DNA from: Flagellimonas maritima
GTDB lineage: Bacteria > Bacteroidota > Bacteroidia > Flavobacteriales > Flavobacteriaceae
Length of the DNA: 64,000 bases
NCBI RefSeq assembly: GCF_003269425.1
Contig: NZ_CP030104.1
Location: 3,071,001 to 3,135,000 of the forward strand
Direction of reading: 5' to 3'
The notes under the pieces are model-generated. The model was not told the origin of the DNA and made no database searches. It saw only the letters and a list, made by a program, of their open reading frames with translations. This document shows positions 55,331-64,000 of the stretch, piece by piece (the stretch's first letter is position 1; each line of letters begins with the position of its first letter). The position numbers and the translations under genes are program-made.

Positions 55331-57577
55331 TCACTGGATTTGAGTTTCTTTTAATACTGGCTTTAGAAAATAATCACTCAGTTTTTTTGACAGTAAATTT
55401 GACAACCATATTATTCTACCACAATGTTCTACGTGCCAAACAGGTTTATCATCAATTAAGTTACCTGCAAGTAAGGGTCCAATAACATGAAAATTTGGTG
55501 CGACCTCAAAATCATTATTAACGGTAAAACCCCTAAAGGATTTGTTGGGTATACAAGTTTCGGATGAAATTAGATTCTTGTAAAGTGACGGGATGTTTTG
55601 ATTATCAAGAAGTTCGCTTCCTATACAGTTGATTACAATATTTACCGGTTCATCAAGGATTTCCTCCTTTGCTGTGTCCGTTTTTAAGTATCGACATTTA
55701 AAAGTACCGTCTGGTTGTTCCGCCAATCCCAAAAAACGCCCAGCTATGTGTTCAAATCTTTTCTCTTCCTTAAGATTCATTACTGTTTCTGAATAATGTT
55801 GTCCTGCACAACGTTGTCTTCTACCGATTTCATTTCCGGCAAAGCACGCAAAATTTTCCAATTCTTCTTTCTCTAGAGACCCCAGTAGTTTTGCAAATGC
55901 TTCTGAAATAGGTTTTACGGTAGTCGCTGCACCTATTTTCATGGCTTCAGCTACATCAAGATCTGCAAATGCAGCATGGACTATTTGTTCTGCGGTCAGA
56001 TGTTCTGAGCTTTGTAACGAAAACAAGTTTTTTGGACTGAATTTTTTTCCTTTTGTTTCATCCTCTACGGCATCTGGTACAATACCAAGCGTAGACATAA
56101 AATAGAACTTGTGGATATGGTCAACGCGTTTGGGGTCGTCATTGATTTTATAGAGCATTTCAAGTGCACTGGCATTTGCTCCTATAATTAGAACATTGGT
56201 AGGGGAATCCTTTCTTTCGGATAAAAAGTCATCTATGTCTTTTAGCGTATTATTTATCCCTACGGCGTAAGGGTCACCAAACAGCTTTATACCGGTATTA
56301 TTTTTTGATTCGTCAGTATCCGTTGACCAGATTTTTCGGGGTGGGGGGGAACCGATGGCCAAAATTACTTTCTTGGAAACGATTTTTTCCTTTTCAGAAA
56401 TAATTTGATAAGCCCCGTCATTATTGATAATATCATTTACAATGACTGATATATGATTTACTTTGATCTTGCCCTTTGATTCTGCTTTTTCTATCTGGAA
56501 AAGCACTTTTTCTTTTATGTACTCACCAAAAAATCGTCTTGGGATGAAAAGATCTTCCCATTGGTCATTGTCAATATCTTCCTTGTGCTTCTTCAACCAT
56601 TCTTTCGATAGGGTTCCTCCATCCTTTTTAAATTCCTCTAATAACCATAATTTATTATTGGAAAGCCATTTGAGGAAAAAATCAAGTTCAGGTTGTGGTA
56701 AAAAATCGGCCAGTGAAGTAATCAACAAGGATGAAAACCCAGAACGGATTCCATAGGGCAATCCCATATAAAAATCTTTTGATTTTTCAATTACCGCTAT
56801 CTTGATGGGTTTTTCAAGATTGACATCTTTTATTTTTTCTAGAAATTGGAGTAACGTGAACGCCGTCGATATACCTGAACCAACAAAGGCCATATCATAA
56901 ACATAATTTTTCTTGATAGCATCCATATTTTTAGTTTGGTTTTTAATTTTGATAACTCTTCCAGGATTGCCCACTACGGTTGCATAGTCGGGAACATCCC
57001 TAATAATGACTGCACCAGCACCAAGAAGACAGTCTTTTCCAATTTTTTTGATTCCAGTCATTGCCGTAACGCCCATACCAATATAAGCCCTATCTTCAAC
57101 TATCATGCTGGCACCAATATTTACTCCTGAAGAAATAAAGACACCTTCGCCAACTTCAACATGGTGTGCTATGGTACTTCCTTGGTTCACCATTAGGTAG
57201 CTACCTATTTTGGTAAAGGGCATCACAATATTTCCCGCTAGCATGTAAATAGCTTCACCTAAGATTACGTCAGGTGCGATTGATACGGAACGATGAATAA
57301 AACTGGGGATGTTGTAGCCTTCTTTTTTTAATGTAGAAAGGTATTTTGAGCGTATTGTATTATCGCCTATAGGACAATAAATATTTTGGACTCTATTTTT
57401 AAGCGTATCTTCAAATAAATCATTGTATTTTCCTAAAACGGGTATTCCCAAAATATGTTTCCCTTCCAGTTCTTGACTATCATCAATGAATCCTATGAGG
57501 TTTATGCCCGCTTCTTTCAAATAAGAGGCAAAAACTTGTCCCTGGGTTCCTGCCCCTATGATTACCGAATTTTCCAT
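55331..57577 (-). CDS. NeuD/PglD-like acetyltransferase fused to FAD/NAD(P)-binding protein
   Basis: The 748-residue protein has two parts. Residues 1-212 are a PglD/NeuD-type acyltransferase: a Rossmann-like start (VIIGAGTQGQVF), a left-handed beta-helix of hexapeptides with H138/H139 in NQGSTIAHHVEVG, and VVGNPGRVIK at its end. From about 225 a second protein begins, with a dinucleotide-binding FVGSGISTAFTLL (GSGIS at 233-237) and a PF13454-like oxidoreductase body (IVINCIGSELL, HVIGPLLAGNLIDDKP). Both parts look complete. Such a fusion is unusual to me. It would N-acetylate a UDP-amino-sugar; the partner reaction is unknown. Confidence 0.8.
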   Translation of the reverse strand: MENSVIIGAGTQGQVFASYLKEAGINLIGFIDDSQELEGKHILGIPVLGKYNDLFEDTLKNRVQNIYCPIGDNTIRSKYLSTLKKEGYNIPSFIHRSVSIAPDVILGEAIYMLAGNIVMPFTKIGSYLMVNQGSTIAHHVEVGEGVFISSGVNIGASMIVEDRAYIGMGVTAMTGIKKIGKDCLLGAGAVIIRDVPDYATVVGNPGRVIKIKNQTKNMDAIKKNYVYDMAFVGSGISTAFTLLQFLEKIKDVNLEKPIKIAVIEKSKDFYMGLPYGIRSGFSSLLITSLADFLPQPELDFFLKWLSNNKLWLLEEFKKDGGTLSKEWLKKHKEDIDNDQWEDLFIPRRFFGEYIKEKVLFQIEKAESKGKIKVNHISVIVNDIINNDGAYQIISEKEKIVSKKVILAIGSPPPRKIWSTDTDESKNNTGIKLFGDPYAVGINNTLKDIDDFLSERKDSPTNVLIIGANASALEMLYKINDDPKRVDHIHKFYFMSTLGIVPDAVEDETKGKKFSPKNLFSLQSSEHLTAEQIVHAAFADLDVAEAMKIGAATTVKPISEAFAKLLGSLEKEELENFACFAGNEIGRRQRCAGQHYSETVMNLKEEKRFEHIAGRFLGLAEQPDGTFKCRYLKTDTAKEEILDEPVNIVINCIGSELLDNQNIPSLYKNLISSETCIPNKSFRGFTVNNDFEVAPNFHVIGPLLAGNLIDDKPVWHVEHCGRIIWLSNLLSKKLSDYFLKPVLKETQIQ

Positions 57578-57932
57578 TAATCCATACTAAATATTGAGTT
57601 CATATAACATTTATGGATATTGTGCTCTAGTATTATTTATTTCCAATAAAAATTGAGGGGGGATTTTGTTGACCTGAAAATTTTAAATCTTAAATAAATA
57701 TGATAGAACATGAGCAGAAATTAATTATATTTCTGTTGTTTATCTTTAAACATTCCTTACCCTTTAACATATGGTCAGTCATGCAAATTTATAAATGACA
57801 TCTTAACTTACGGTAAAATTATCTTAAAAACATTGAATAATTTATTAATTGCGTTTAACGTCGTTTTTTCTTGATGATTTGTTTAAATAGTGCGTTCTAA
57901 GATTGATTTTTGTTTTTTTACTACAAATAATG
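57578..57932. other. Intergenic region between minus-strand polysaccharide genes
   Basis: About 355 very AT-rich bases. I see no gene. It likely contains the promoter for the acetyltransferase-oxidoreductase and sugar transferase genes. Confidence 0.4.
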
Positions 57933-59108
57933 CTATTGATTATTTTTTTCTTGTACGATTAAAGTTTGATATTCTGCTTCTATAGTTTTCCAAATCATCT
58001 TTTGGTCGTACCTATTAGCGATTAATTCCCTTATTTTTTCTGAATCATAAACACTTGTGTTTTTTTTGTTCAAAATATCTTCCATGACCTTAATCAATGC
58101 GGTAGTATCTTTTGGAGGAAAAATCGTGCCGTTTTCACCTTCGATGATAATTTCATTGCAACCATTGATATCCGTTACAGCACTATAAAGACCCATTGCT
58201 CCCGCTTGCATAACAACGTTGGGAAAACCTTCTCTATAACTTGGAAACAAGAGTACATCTGCTATTGCAAAATAGGGCCTTACGTCTATTTTCCATCCTA
58301 CGGCAATTATATTGGAGTGTTTATCAATTAGATCTTCTGATTCTGGTAGGATTGGGTCCAATTCTTTCTCATAATTGCCAACAAGCAATAACTTAGTATT
58401 GGAATAGGATTTATTGATTTCTGTAAATGCAGCTATAAGTTCATTGATTCCCTTATCAGTAACGAAACGGCCCACATAGACAAATACAAAATCTTCGCGT
58501 TTTATCTTAGTAATTTTTTTGAGTGTTTCTTTTTGTTCAATAGTAAATAGAGATGGGTCAAAATGTTCCATATCTATCCCGTTTGAGCTTCCATTGGCCA
58601 AAACCTTTAATTTTTCTGGTTTTGTAAAGCCGTGTTCCAGTATAATCTTCTCCAAACCAAAAGAATTGGGATAGATTTTTGTTGCGCAACTATACGTCAG
58701 TTTTTCAACGGAATTTAACAACCATCTTTTTATACCCGTAGCCTCTACTAGCGGAAGTCCGGCAATAGTGTGCAATCGGTGCGGTACACCTGCAAGTTTT
58801 GCAGCGATCATACCTACAGTTCCTGCTTTTGGAGTATGGCTATGAACGATTAGAGGTTTTTCTTTTTTTAGAATGCGGTATAATTGAATTACTGCTCTAA
58901 TATCTTTAATTGGTGTGATTCTCCTGGTCATCTCCAGAGGAATAACCCTTATATTTTCATCGTGAGCTACTTTGTCCAAGCGCCCATTGTCAGAAGACGA
59001 GATTCCAACGATATCAAAAGAACGGGTCATAAACTTGAGTTGACCTCTTAACAAACCGCCCAATGATCTAGGAACTGTAGTTATCCTAATAATTTTTTCT
59101 TTGGTCAT
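57933..59108 (-). CDS. Glycosyltransferase family 4 (PglA-like)
   Basis: The 391-residue GT-B enzyme has TTVPRSLGGLLRGQLKFM at the start, VHSHTPKAGTVGMIAAKLAG and HTIAGLP of the acceptor domain. The donor site follows as FVYVGRFVTDKGINELI and LFPSYREGFPNVVMQAGAMG. The motif set resembles the PglA group, which adds an N-acetylhexosamine to lipid-linked diNAcBac, fitting the PglC- and PglD-like genes nearby. The specific sugar is inferred. Cytoplasmic side of the inner membrane. Confidence 0.88.
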   Translation of the reverse strand: MTKEKIIRITTVPRSLGGLLRGQLKFMTRSFDIVGISSSDNGRLDKVAHDENIRVIPLEMTRRITPIKDIRAVIQLYRILKKEKPLIVHSHTPKAGTVGMIAAKLAGVPHRLHTIAGLPLVEATGIKRWLLNSVEKLTYSCATKIYPNSFGLEKIILEHGFTKPEKLKVLANGSSNGIDMEHFDPSLFTIEQKETLKKITKIKREDFVFVYVGRFVTDKGINELIAAFTEINKSYSNTKLLLVGNYEKELDPILPESEDLIDKHSNIIAVGWKIDVRPYFAIADVLLFPSYREGFPNVVMQAGAMGLYSAVTDINGCNEIIIEGENGTIFPPKDTTALIKVMEDILNKKNTSVYDSEKIRELIANRYDQKMIWKTIEAEYQTLIVQEKNNQ

Positions 59109-59615
59109 TAAATGATAATGAAATGGGTTATAGCGGAATGGTACAGCAAATATATTTAAATTGTTTTAGAAAAATCAAGGACGTGATTTAATTTTTAGTA
59201 GGATTTAACCTTGTTATACTTCAGTCTGAGATACTGGTTTCTATTGAAATATAAATTATAGAAATATAAGCTATTTATATATGTTATATCCAGTAAGTTG
59301 GATTTATGTTTTACGTTAGTATTGAGCCATAGATAATTTCTTTGATAATTAATTTTTCCTGAATTTAAAGAAACTACTCAATTAAATATCTCAATTTGAT
59401 AACATAAGTAAATTATCGCTAGTACCAAACATTTAGAATGAAATCCTATTGCTTAATGAAAATATTATCTTTGATTTATATACAAATCTTTTAGAATATT
59501 ACTTTTACGATATGTTATAGGTAAAGCATATAATTTCAAATAACAAATTGCTTATTTTTTAACTCAACTATGCCAATAGCTATAAAAAGAAAAAAATAAC
59601 AAAACTATATTTCTT
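59109..59615. other. AT-rich intergenic region upstream of the GT8 gene
   Basis: About 507 bases between divergent GT4 and GT8 genes. No gene is seen. Its length and very low GC are unlike the tight spacing of the other genes here and may mark an insertion boundary. Confidence 0.4.
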
Positions 59616-60590
59616 ATGAATTTACACATCGCACTTTCAAGTGATGAAAATTATACTCCTTTTATGGCCACTGCCATTATTTCGGTGATTGAAAACAATA
59701 TAGACATCCCCGATATAACATTTCATATTATTTCTGTCGGAATAAGTAAAGAAAGCCAAGGGAAAATGAAAGATATGATTGCCGCCAATAACAGGAAATG
59801 TATTATATATGATTTTCATAGTTCTCAAGATATAGTAGGTGAGTTTATTTTTGGAGTTTCTAAAATAAATAAATACGCAAGACTTTATTTGCCCAAATTA
59901 TTACCTGAAACTGTTGACAAGGTCATTTATATGGATTGTGATGCAATCGTATTGGGTTCGTTAAAAAAATTGTGGGAAATAAAAATTGACAAATATTCAT
60001 TTGCAGGAGTAGAAGATGTTGTATTCGAGAGACATAAAACTTCCATAAATATGCCTGTAAATTGCAAATACATTAATTCGGGAATGCTAATTTTTAATTT
60101 AAAGAAATTTAGAGAAGAAAATAGTTTGGACAGGGTTGAGGAGTTTATGAAATCATATATAAAAAGAAAAGTAAAGTATAGCAATGATCAAGCCGTTATC
60201 AATGCATTGTTTTATAAAGAATTTTATATTTTACCTCCAGAATATAATTGCATTACGCCTTATTATCTTATGAATAGTGAGCAAATAATGACGATTTACA
60301 GGATGAAATCCTATTATAATGATGAGGCACTACAGAGAGCTGTAGATAATCCAGTATTTGTTCATTTTACCCCATCTTTTATTACACGACCGTGGGTTAA
60401 AGGATCAAGGCATCCATTGACCAAAAAATTCCTAATGTATCTTAACAAGACACCATGGAAGGATTTTGAATTAAAAAAGGATAATAGAACTTTCAATGTC
60501 AAACTTGTGGGAATATTATTCAATCTCTTGCCTTTTTCGATATTTCTTAAAGTACTTAATATTAAAAGACCTAAAGGAAATATTAAATAG
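59616..60590 (+). CDS. Glycosyltransferase family 8
   Basis: The 324-residue GT-A enzyme starts with LHIALSSDENYTPFMATAI and has the metal-binding DCD (D107, D109) in VIYMDCDAIVLGSL, then YINSGMLIFNL and YSNDQAVINALF. HFTPSFITRPW carries the C-terminal His. This is the LgtC/WaaJ-type family that transfers glucose or galactose from UDP-sugar with retention. It is alone on the plus strand within a minus-strand locus, its stop 4 bp from the next gene's stop. It was probably gained separately. Confidence 0.93.
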   Translation: MNLHIALSSDENYTPFMATAIISVIENNIDIPDITFHIISVGISKESQGKMKDMIAANNRKCIIYDFHSSQDIVGEFIFGVSKINKYARLYLPKLLPETVDKVIYMDCDAIVLGSLKKLWEIKIDKYSFAGVEDVVFERHKTSINMPVNCKYINSGMLIFNLKKFREENSLDRVEEFMKSYIKRKVKYSNDQAVINALFYKEFYILPPEYNCITPYYLMNSEQIMTIYRMKSYYNDEALQRAVDNPVFVHFTPSFITRPWVKGSRHPLTKKFLMYLNKTPWKDFELKKDNRTFNVKLVGILFNLLPFSIFLKVLNIKRPKGNIK

Positions 60591-60593
60591 CAA

Positions 60594-61658
60594 TCAGTTC
60601 AAAATTTGTTTCCACTTTAATTTAAAAGTTTGTCGATTAAAACGATCAGCATTTTGCCTAGCTTTTATGGAAATTTGCTTAAAAGATTTTTTTGAGTCAA
60701 TAAGATCTACTATAGCCTGAGATAGTAAGTCAACATGATTGTAGGCAACTACGTTTCCAGAATCATTCAATAGCTCGAGCGCTCCAGGACAATTATCAAA
60801 AATGACTGCAGGCAAACCAACATATTGACTTTCGATAAGAACCAAAGGTGTGGCTTCGTTTCTTGAACATAAGCAGTAAATAGAGGAGTCCAGATATTTT
60901 TGGCGAATGTTCGATACTCTGCCCTTTATAATAACTTTATTTTTGAAGCTGTAAGAAGTCATTAACTTTTCAAGTTTCTCTTGCTCTTTTTCTTTCAGAC
61001 CGATTATTTCTAAAGTCCAGCCCTTTTTTTCCAGTAAGCTCCAAGCTTGTATAAGGTAGTCAAAGCCTTTAATATGAATGTTGTTGCCTATTGCCAAAAC
61101 TTTTTTATTTCTGTATAATTGGTCTGAATCATGATTATTAACTTCTTCAATGGTTATAGGATTATATATATGCTTGAGTTTACTTTCTGGAATATTATAT
61201 CTTTCGGCCCAATCTTTTTTTTCCACATTTGACAACAATACGATAGCTTGTGCACGTTTAGTTGCATAGTATCTGGATATTCTGAACAGCAGCTTATTTG
61301 AATTCTTGGTTAAGGAAAAATGTTCCCAGATTAGAAGTCTGGTTTTTTTTGGCAAATAAAGACTTTGAAATAATATTGAATTCGAATCTAAACTAATGTA
61401 ATAATCGCAGGAACTGGACTTAAGCTCGCGGAAAATTAATTTATTCAAATTTAAAATACTCATAATTTTAAAATTACCGCTAGGTCTAAGAAGTTTGAGA
61501 TTTACCCTAGAATCCAATTTAAAAAAGGGTTTACTATCATTAATAATTAATATGTCTACTAAATAGTCTTCAACCAGAAGATTTGCCAGAGTTGTCAGAA
61601 CTCTTTGCGTACCTCCTGCTGCACCGAGAGTATTAATGAAAAAGCTTATATTTTTCAA
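60594..61658 (-). CDS. Glycosyltransferase family 4
   Basis: The 354-residue GT-B enzyme starts with ISFFINTLGAAGGTQRVLTTLANLL, the typical GGTQR acceptor loop, and has LLIWEHFSL, HIYNPI and LAIGNNIHIKGFDYLIQAW. The donor-site segment CSRNEATPLVLIESQYVGLPAV keeps the E-x7-E pattern. The sugar is unknown. It follows the flippase gene with 11 bp between, so both are on one transcript. Confidence 0.92.
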   Translation of the reverse strand: MKNISFFINTLGAAGGTQRVLTTLANLLVEDYLVDILIINDSKPFFKLDSRVNLKLLRPSGNFKIMSILNLNKLIFRELKSSSCDYYISLDSNSILFQSLYLPKKTRLLIWEHFSLTKNSNKLLFRISRYYATKRAQAIVLLSNVEKKDWAERYNIPESKLKHIYNPITIEEVNNHDSDQLYRNKKVLAIGNNIHIKGFDYLIQAWSLLEKKGWTLEIIGLKEKEQEKLEKLMTSYSFKNKVIIKGRVSNIRQKYLDSSIYCLCSRNEATPLVLIESQYVGLPAVIFDNCPGALELLNDSGNVVAYNHVDLLSQAIVDLIDSKKSFKQISIKARQNADRFNRQTFKLKWKQILN

Positions 61659-61669
61659 TACAGTTTATT

Positions 61670-63208
61670 TTATTCAGTTTTTTTCTTTAAACTTTTTATA
61701 CCTGGAATTTTAGCAAGAATTTCTTTCACTAAATTTCTTTCATAGTTGTTCATAGCAATAGCATAGACTGCTATTGATGAAAGGATTATAAAAAGAACAA
61801 CTTTTAGTCCAAGATTGTACCAATTGCTTCCATTCCAAGAAATCATATTAAGTACGTATGCCAATCCAATGAGTATTGGAATGGTTATTATATTTCCAGA
61901 CAACATTTTTTTGATATAATAAATCAAGTCCATCCCCAATTTACTTTTGAAGTAATAATTATTGAATACAATCTGTCCTAATATAATCGAAATTGAGCAG
62001 GCAACGGCAATTCCAATACCGCCATAATTGCCAGCAAGATATACACCAAGAATTACACTTATTACTGCAAAAGCCGCATTGACCTGAATTTTCCTCGCAT
62101 GAATATTATAAGCTTCTGTCAACGAATTACCAACATTTTGAATAGAAGGAATGGTTAGAGGAATCATAATGATTACCGCTATCATCCATGAATCTTGATA
62201 CCCATCACCAACCCACAATAGCAAGAACTGTTGACCAAAGAACAAGAACCCAAAAAGCATTAAAGAAATGACAAACCATTGAATCCTTCCCACTTTAATC
62301 ATTAAGTCCGCCAATTCTTTACGAGTAGCTTTGTTGACATACATTCGTGTTGCCTGAGGCAAGAATAGCCCAGAAATAGCTGAGGAAAGGGTCATATAAT
62401 AACTTATAAATAACAGGCCTATGGCATAGACAGCAATCTGCTCAGTAGTAGATTTGATTCCCAATATTGTATGGCCAGAACGCCAATAAAGTTGATCCAT
62501 TAAAGCACCTAAAAAAATCCAGATAGAATAGGAAAAAATCTTTTTGATAAATCCCTTATTGAACTTTGATAGTTTAAATCTGATTTTAAGCTTAGAACGG
62601 ATAAATATAAAATAAGTTAACAGGACAGCTAGGTTAAAAATGGTATCAACTAAAACGATACCTATTGCTTTACCCCCAGATGACAAAACTATAAATATTG
62701 TAACTGCTCTTAATAGGATTCGTAGATAGTTTAATGCTTTTGGAAATATAAATCGTTCATACGCAATAATGATACCTAAGAAAGAACCACTAACAATCAC
62801 CCATACAACGTTTAATAACATAAATAGATACATGACCTTAAAAGAGTAGAGTTCTTGGTCCGTAAATTTCTCTAGGAAGAAATAGTCTATGGAAGTAAAC
62901 CCTGCCAAACCAAACAATACTATGACTATAGCAATAACAAAATAGACTCTTAGATTTGTCGCAATGAAAACTTCTTCTTTCTCTTTGTTTCCTTCATGCC
63001 TGTATTTTGAGACAAATCTTATTGTTGTTTTATTGAATCCAAAATCAAAAAGTGCTAAATAGCTTATTATAGAACCTACAAGCATATACAGCCCATACTC
63101 TGATTTACCTAAGCTTTTCAAAATGAAAGGAGTCAACATTAAACCAACAAGGATATTAGTAATTATGGTCACATAAGAAACAAGGGAAGCAGTTTTGATT
63201 TGACTCAT
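61670..63208 (-). CDS. Wzx-type polysaccharide flippase
   Basis: The 512-residue membrane protein has 12-14 hydrophobic helices in the MOP/MVF pattern. The N-terminal SYVTIITNILVGLMLTPFILKSLGKSEYGLYMLVGSI-type region (family hallmark FILKSLGKSEYGLY) and FDFGFNKTTIRFVSKY mark it as an oligosaccharide flippase. It moves undecaprenyl-linked repeat units to the periplasm. It is first of the two-gene run with the GT4 gene. Confidence 0.93.
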   Translation of the reverse strand: MSQIKTASLVSYVTIITNILVGLMLTPFILKSLGKSEYGLYMLVGSIISYLALFDFGFNKTTIRFVSKYRHEGNKEKEEVFIATNLRVYFVIAIVIVLFGLAGFTSIDYFFLEKFTDQELYSFKVMYLFMLLNVVWVIVSGSFLGIIIAYERFIFPKALNYLRILLRAVTIFIVLSSGGKAIGIVLVDTIFNLAVLLTYFIFIRSKLKIRFKLSKFNKGFIKKIFSYSIWIFLGALMDQLYWRSGHTILGIKSTTEQIAVYAIGLLFISYYMTLSSAISGLFLPQATRMYVNKATRKELADLMIKVGRIQWFVISLMLFGFLFFGQQFLLLWVGDGYQDSWMIAVIIMIPLTIPSIQNVGNSLTEAYNIHARKIQVNAAFAVISVILGVYLAGNYGGIGIAVACSISIILGQIVFNNYYFKSKLGMDLIYYIKKMLSGNIITIPILIGLAYVLNMISWNGSNWYNLGLKVVLFIILSSIAVYAIAMNNYERNLVKEILAKIPGIKSLKKKTE

Positions 63209-63719
63209 TTAAAAATTATAATTTCGTGGCTTTTGTAGATGTATAGATTAACGTTAGAGTTATGTCTTTTTTATTCTATTTTATATAAGGTTATAGTATG
63301 TCAAATTTTTAAGCCAATTCGCTTAAATCTATCATATGTTTGTTAAAATCAATATTTTTATAAAAATCTTTAGCTATTGTCACGAAAATTATAGACCAAA
63401 ATAAATGTAAAGGTAGACCAACTTATGGTAAACATGGCATTTTTTTTTATTTATAAGATTTCAAATGGGTAAGCCTGTTCAATACTAATAATATCTTCGA
63501 AAAATTATTCTAAATTTTCGATGAATGATGTAGTTTTTGGTATCATTGGTTCAATAAATATGTTGGATTTTAAAAAGTGGCTTCATTTCAAATAAGAAAT
63601 TTAAATCACTTAAAAATATGCATACACTATAATATATTGCAATTATGCACTATTGTACATAGAGCCATAAATATTTATGGCTCTATTAAATGATTTATAA
63701 ATAGGCTAAGGGTATTAAC
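63209..63719. other. Intergenic region between the flippase and the beta-helix gene
   Basis: About 510 AT-rich bases without a gene. It contains a perfect palindrome at 63661-63684 and probably the flippase promoter. Confidence 0.45.
63661..63684. terminator. Perfect 24-bp palindrome, possible terminator of the beta-helix gene
   Basis: Two 12-bp arms (AGAGCCATAAAT and its exact complement) with no spacer lie 35 bp beyond the stop of the minus-strand beta-helix gene. A strong T-run is lacking on either side, so terminator is only the likeliest reading; a protein-binding site is possible. Confidence 0.45.
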
Positions 63720-64000
63720 CTATTGCCTGCTCACATTATTAATCAATATAGGCTGACAATCGGTAATACTTATATTATTATAGGAAGAATTTTTAATTGT
63801 AATGCCGTGAGCATTTCTTAAGGAAATATTATTATCAAAATTAAGATTATCTATAAGAATTTCACCACTTTCACCCTCGTTATCATTACTAAAAAATAAG
63901 CCAAAATATTCAACGTCAACATTGCTATTTTTGATTGTGATATCTTTTAAGGAATTATTTGAGGAAAAAGTAAAATAACCATAAGAATTTGGTAGCGAAC
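63720..64000 (-). CDS. Right-handed beta-helix protein, C-terminal part, cut by window edge
   Basis: The minus strand is open from the window edge to a TAG at 63720-63722, about 92 codons. The translation shows short Asn/Ser/Asp-rich turns: SLKDITIKNSNVDVEYFGLFF, then EILIDNLNFDNNISLRNAHGI, then TIKNSSYNNISITDC. This is the repeating pattern of parallel beta-helix (pectate-lyase-like) proteins. It ends in PILINNVSRQ. It may be a polysaccharide lyase, epimerase or spike-like protein of the same locus; the catalytic part is outside the window. Confidence 0.65.
   Translation of the reverse strand, partial: SLPNSYGYFTFSSNNSLKDITIKNSNVDVEYFGLFFSNDNEGESGEILIDNLNFDNNISLRNAHGITIKNSSYNNISITDCQPILINNVSRQ

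Overview
The window looks like a chromosome segment of a marine-type Flavobacteriaceae bacterium (phylum Bacteroidota). The DNA is AT-rich and secreted proteins have short Bacteroidota signal peptides or lipoboxes. Upstream regions contain TAnnTTTG -7 boxes instead of classical -10 boxes. Diagnostic genes include a Bacteroidota LptD, a bacillithiol bshA gene, a NagZ-beta-lactamase fusion, a T9SS-sorted protein and a SusC-style TonB receptor with a carboxypeptidase-like N-terminal domain. The species cannot be named from the sequence alone.

Layout. 1-1.5 kb holds decayed genes: an M1-type peptidase remnant butted against a truncated ECF42 sigma factor. 2.2-6 kb carries a formylglycine-generating enzyme with both catalytic cysteines, tRNA-Arg(TCT), a nucleotidase, an esterase lipoprotein and a VanX-like dipeptidase. 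6-34.9 kb is core genome. It holds a methyltransferase, an AI-2E permease, DUF4159 and DUF1223 proteins, rsmE, tsaD, tamB, pfkA-gapA, a sugar kinase, ridA and lptD. It continues with an envelope operon (amidase, MlaD, two Fe-S proteins, a LamG protein and a small conserved protein), a dead toxin-antitoxin pair, the GH3-beta-lactamase fusion with bshA, and an OmpA-family porin.

34.9-45.8 kb is the most unusual part. Six paralogous GNAT/FemAB-like (Acetyltransf_6-type) genes lie head to tail on the minus strand. Upstream of them are an SGNH-like protein, an AlgI-type MBOAT O-acyltransferase and a seventh, divergent FemAB-like gene. The gene content suggests a surface glycan or lipid acylation or aminoacylation module; no such role is shown for it here.

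46.5-52.4 kb encodes a secreted CBM/FN3 protein containing three 282-bp repeats at about 66% GC, in striking contrast to its surroundings. Next to it is a T9SS-sorted tyrosinase (type-3 copper enzyme). Convergent to these is an HMA copper-binding protein with a TonB-dependent receptor, so copper supply and a copper enzyme may be linked. 53.2 kb to the right edge is a surface polysaccharide locus: a CapK-like adenylate-forming enzyme, a PglC-type phosphoglycosyl transferase, a NeuD/PglD acetyltransferase fused to an FAD/NAD(P) oxidoreductase-like domain, GT4, GT8 and GT4 glycosyltransferases, a Wzx-type flippase, and the C-terminal end of a beta-helix protein cut by the window edge.

All functions are read from motifs and remembered family features; no database search was run.
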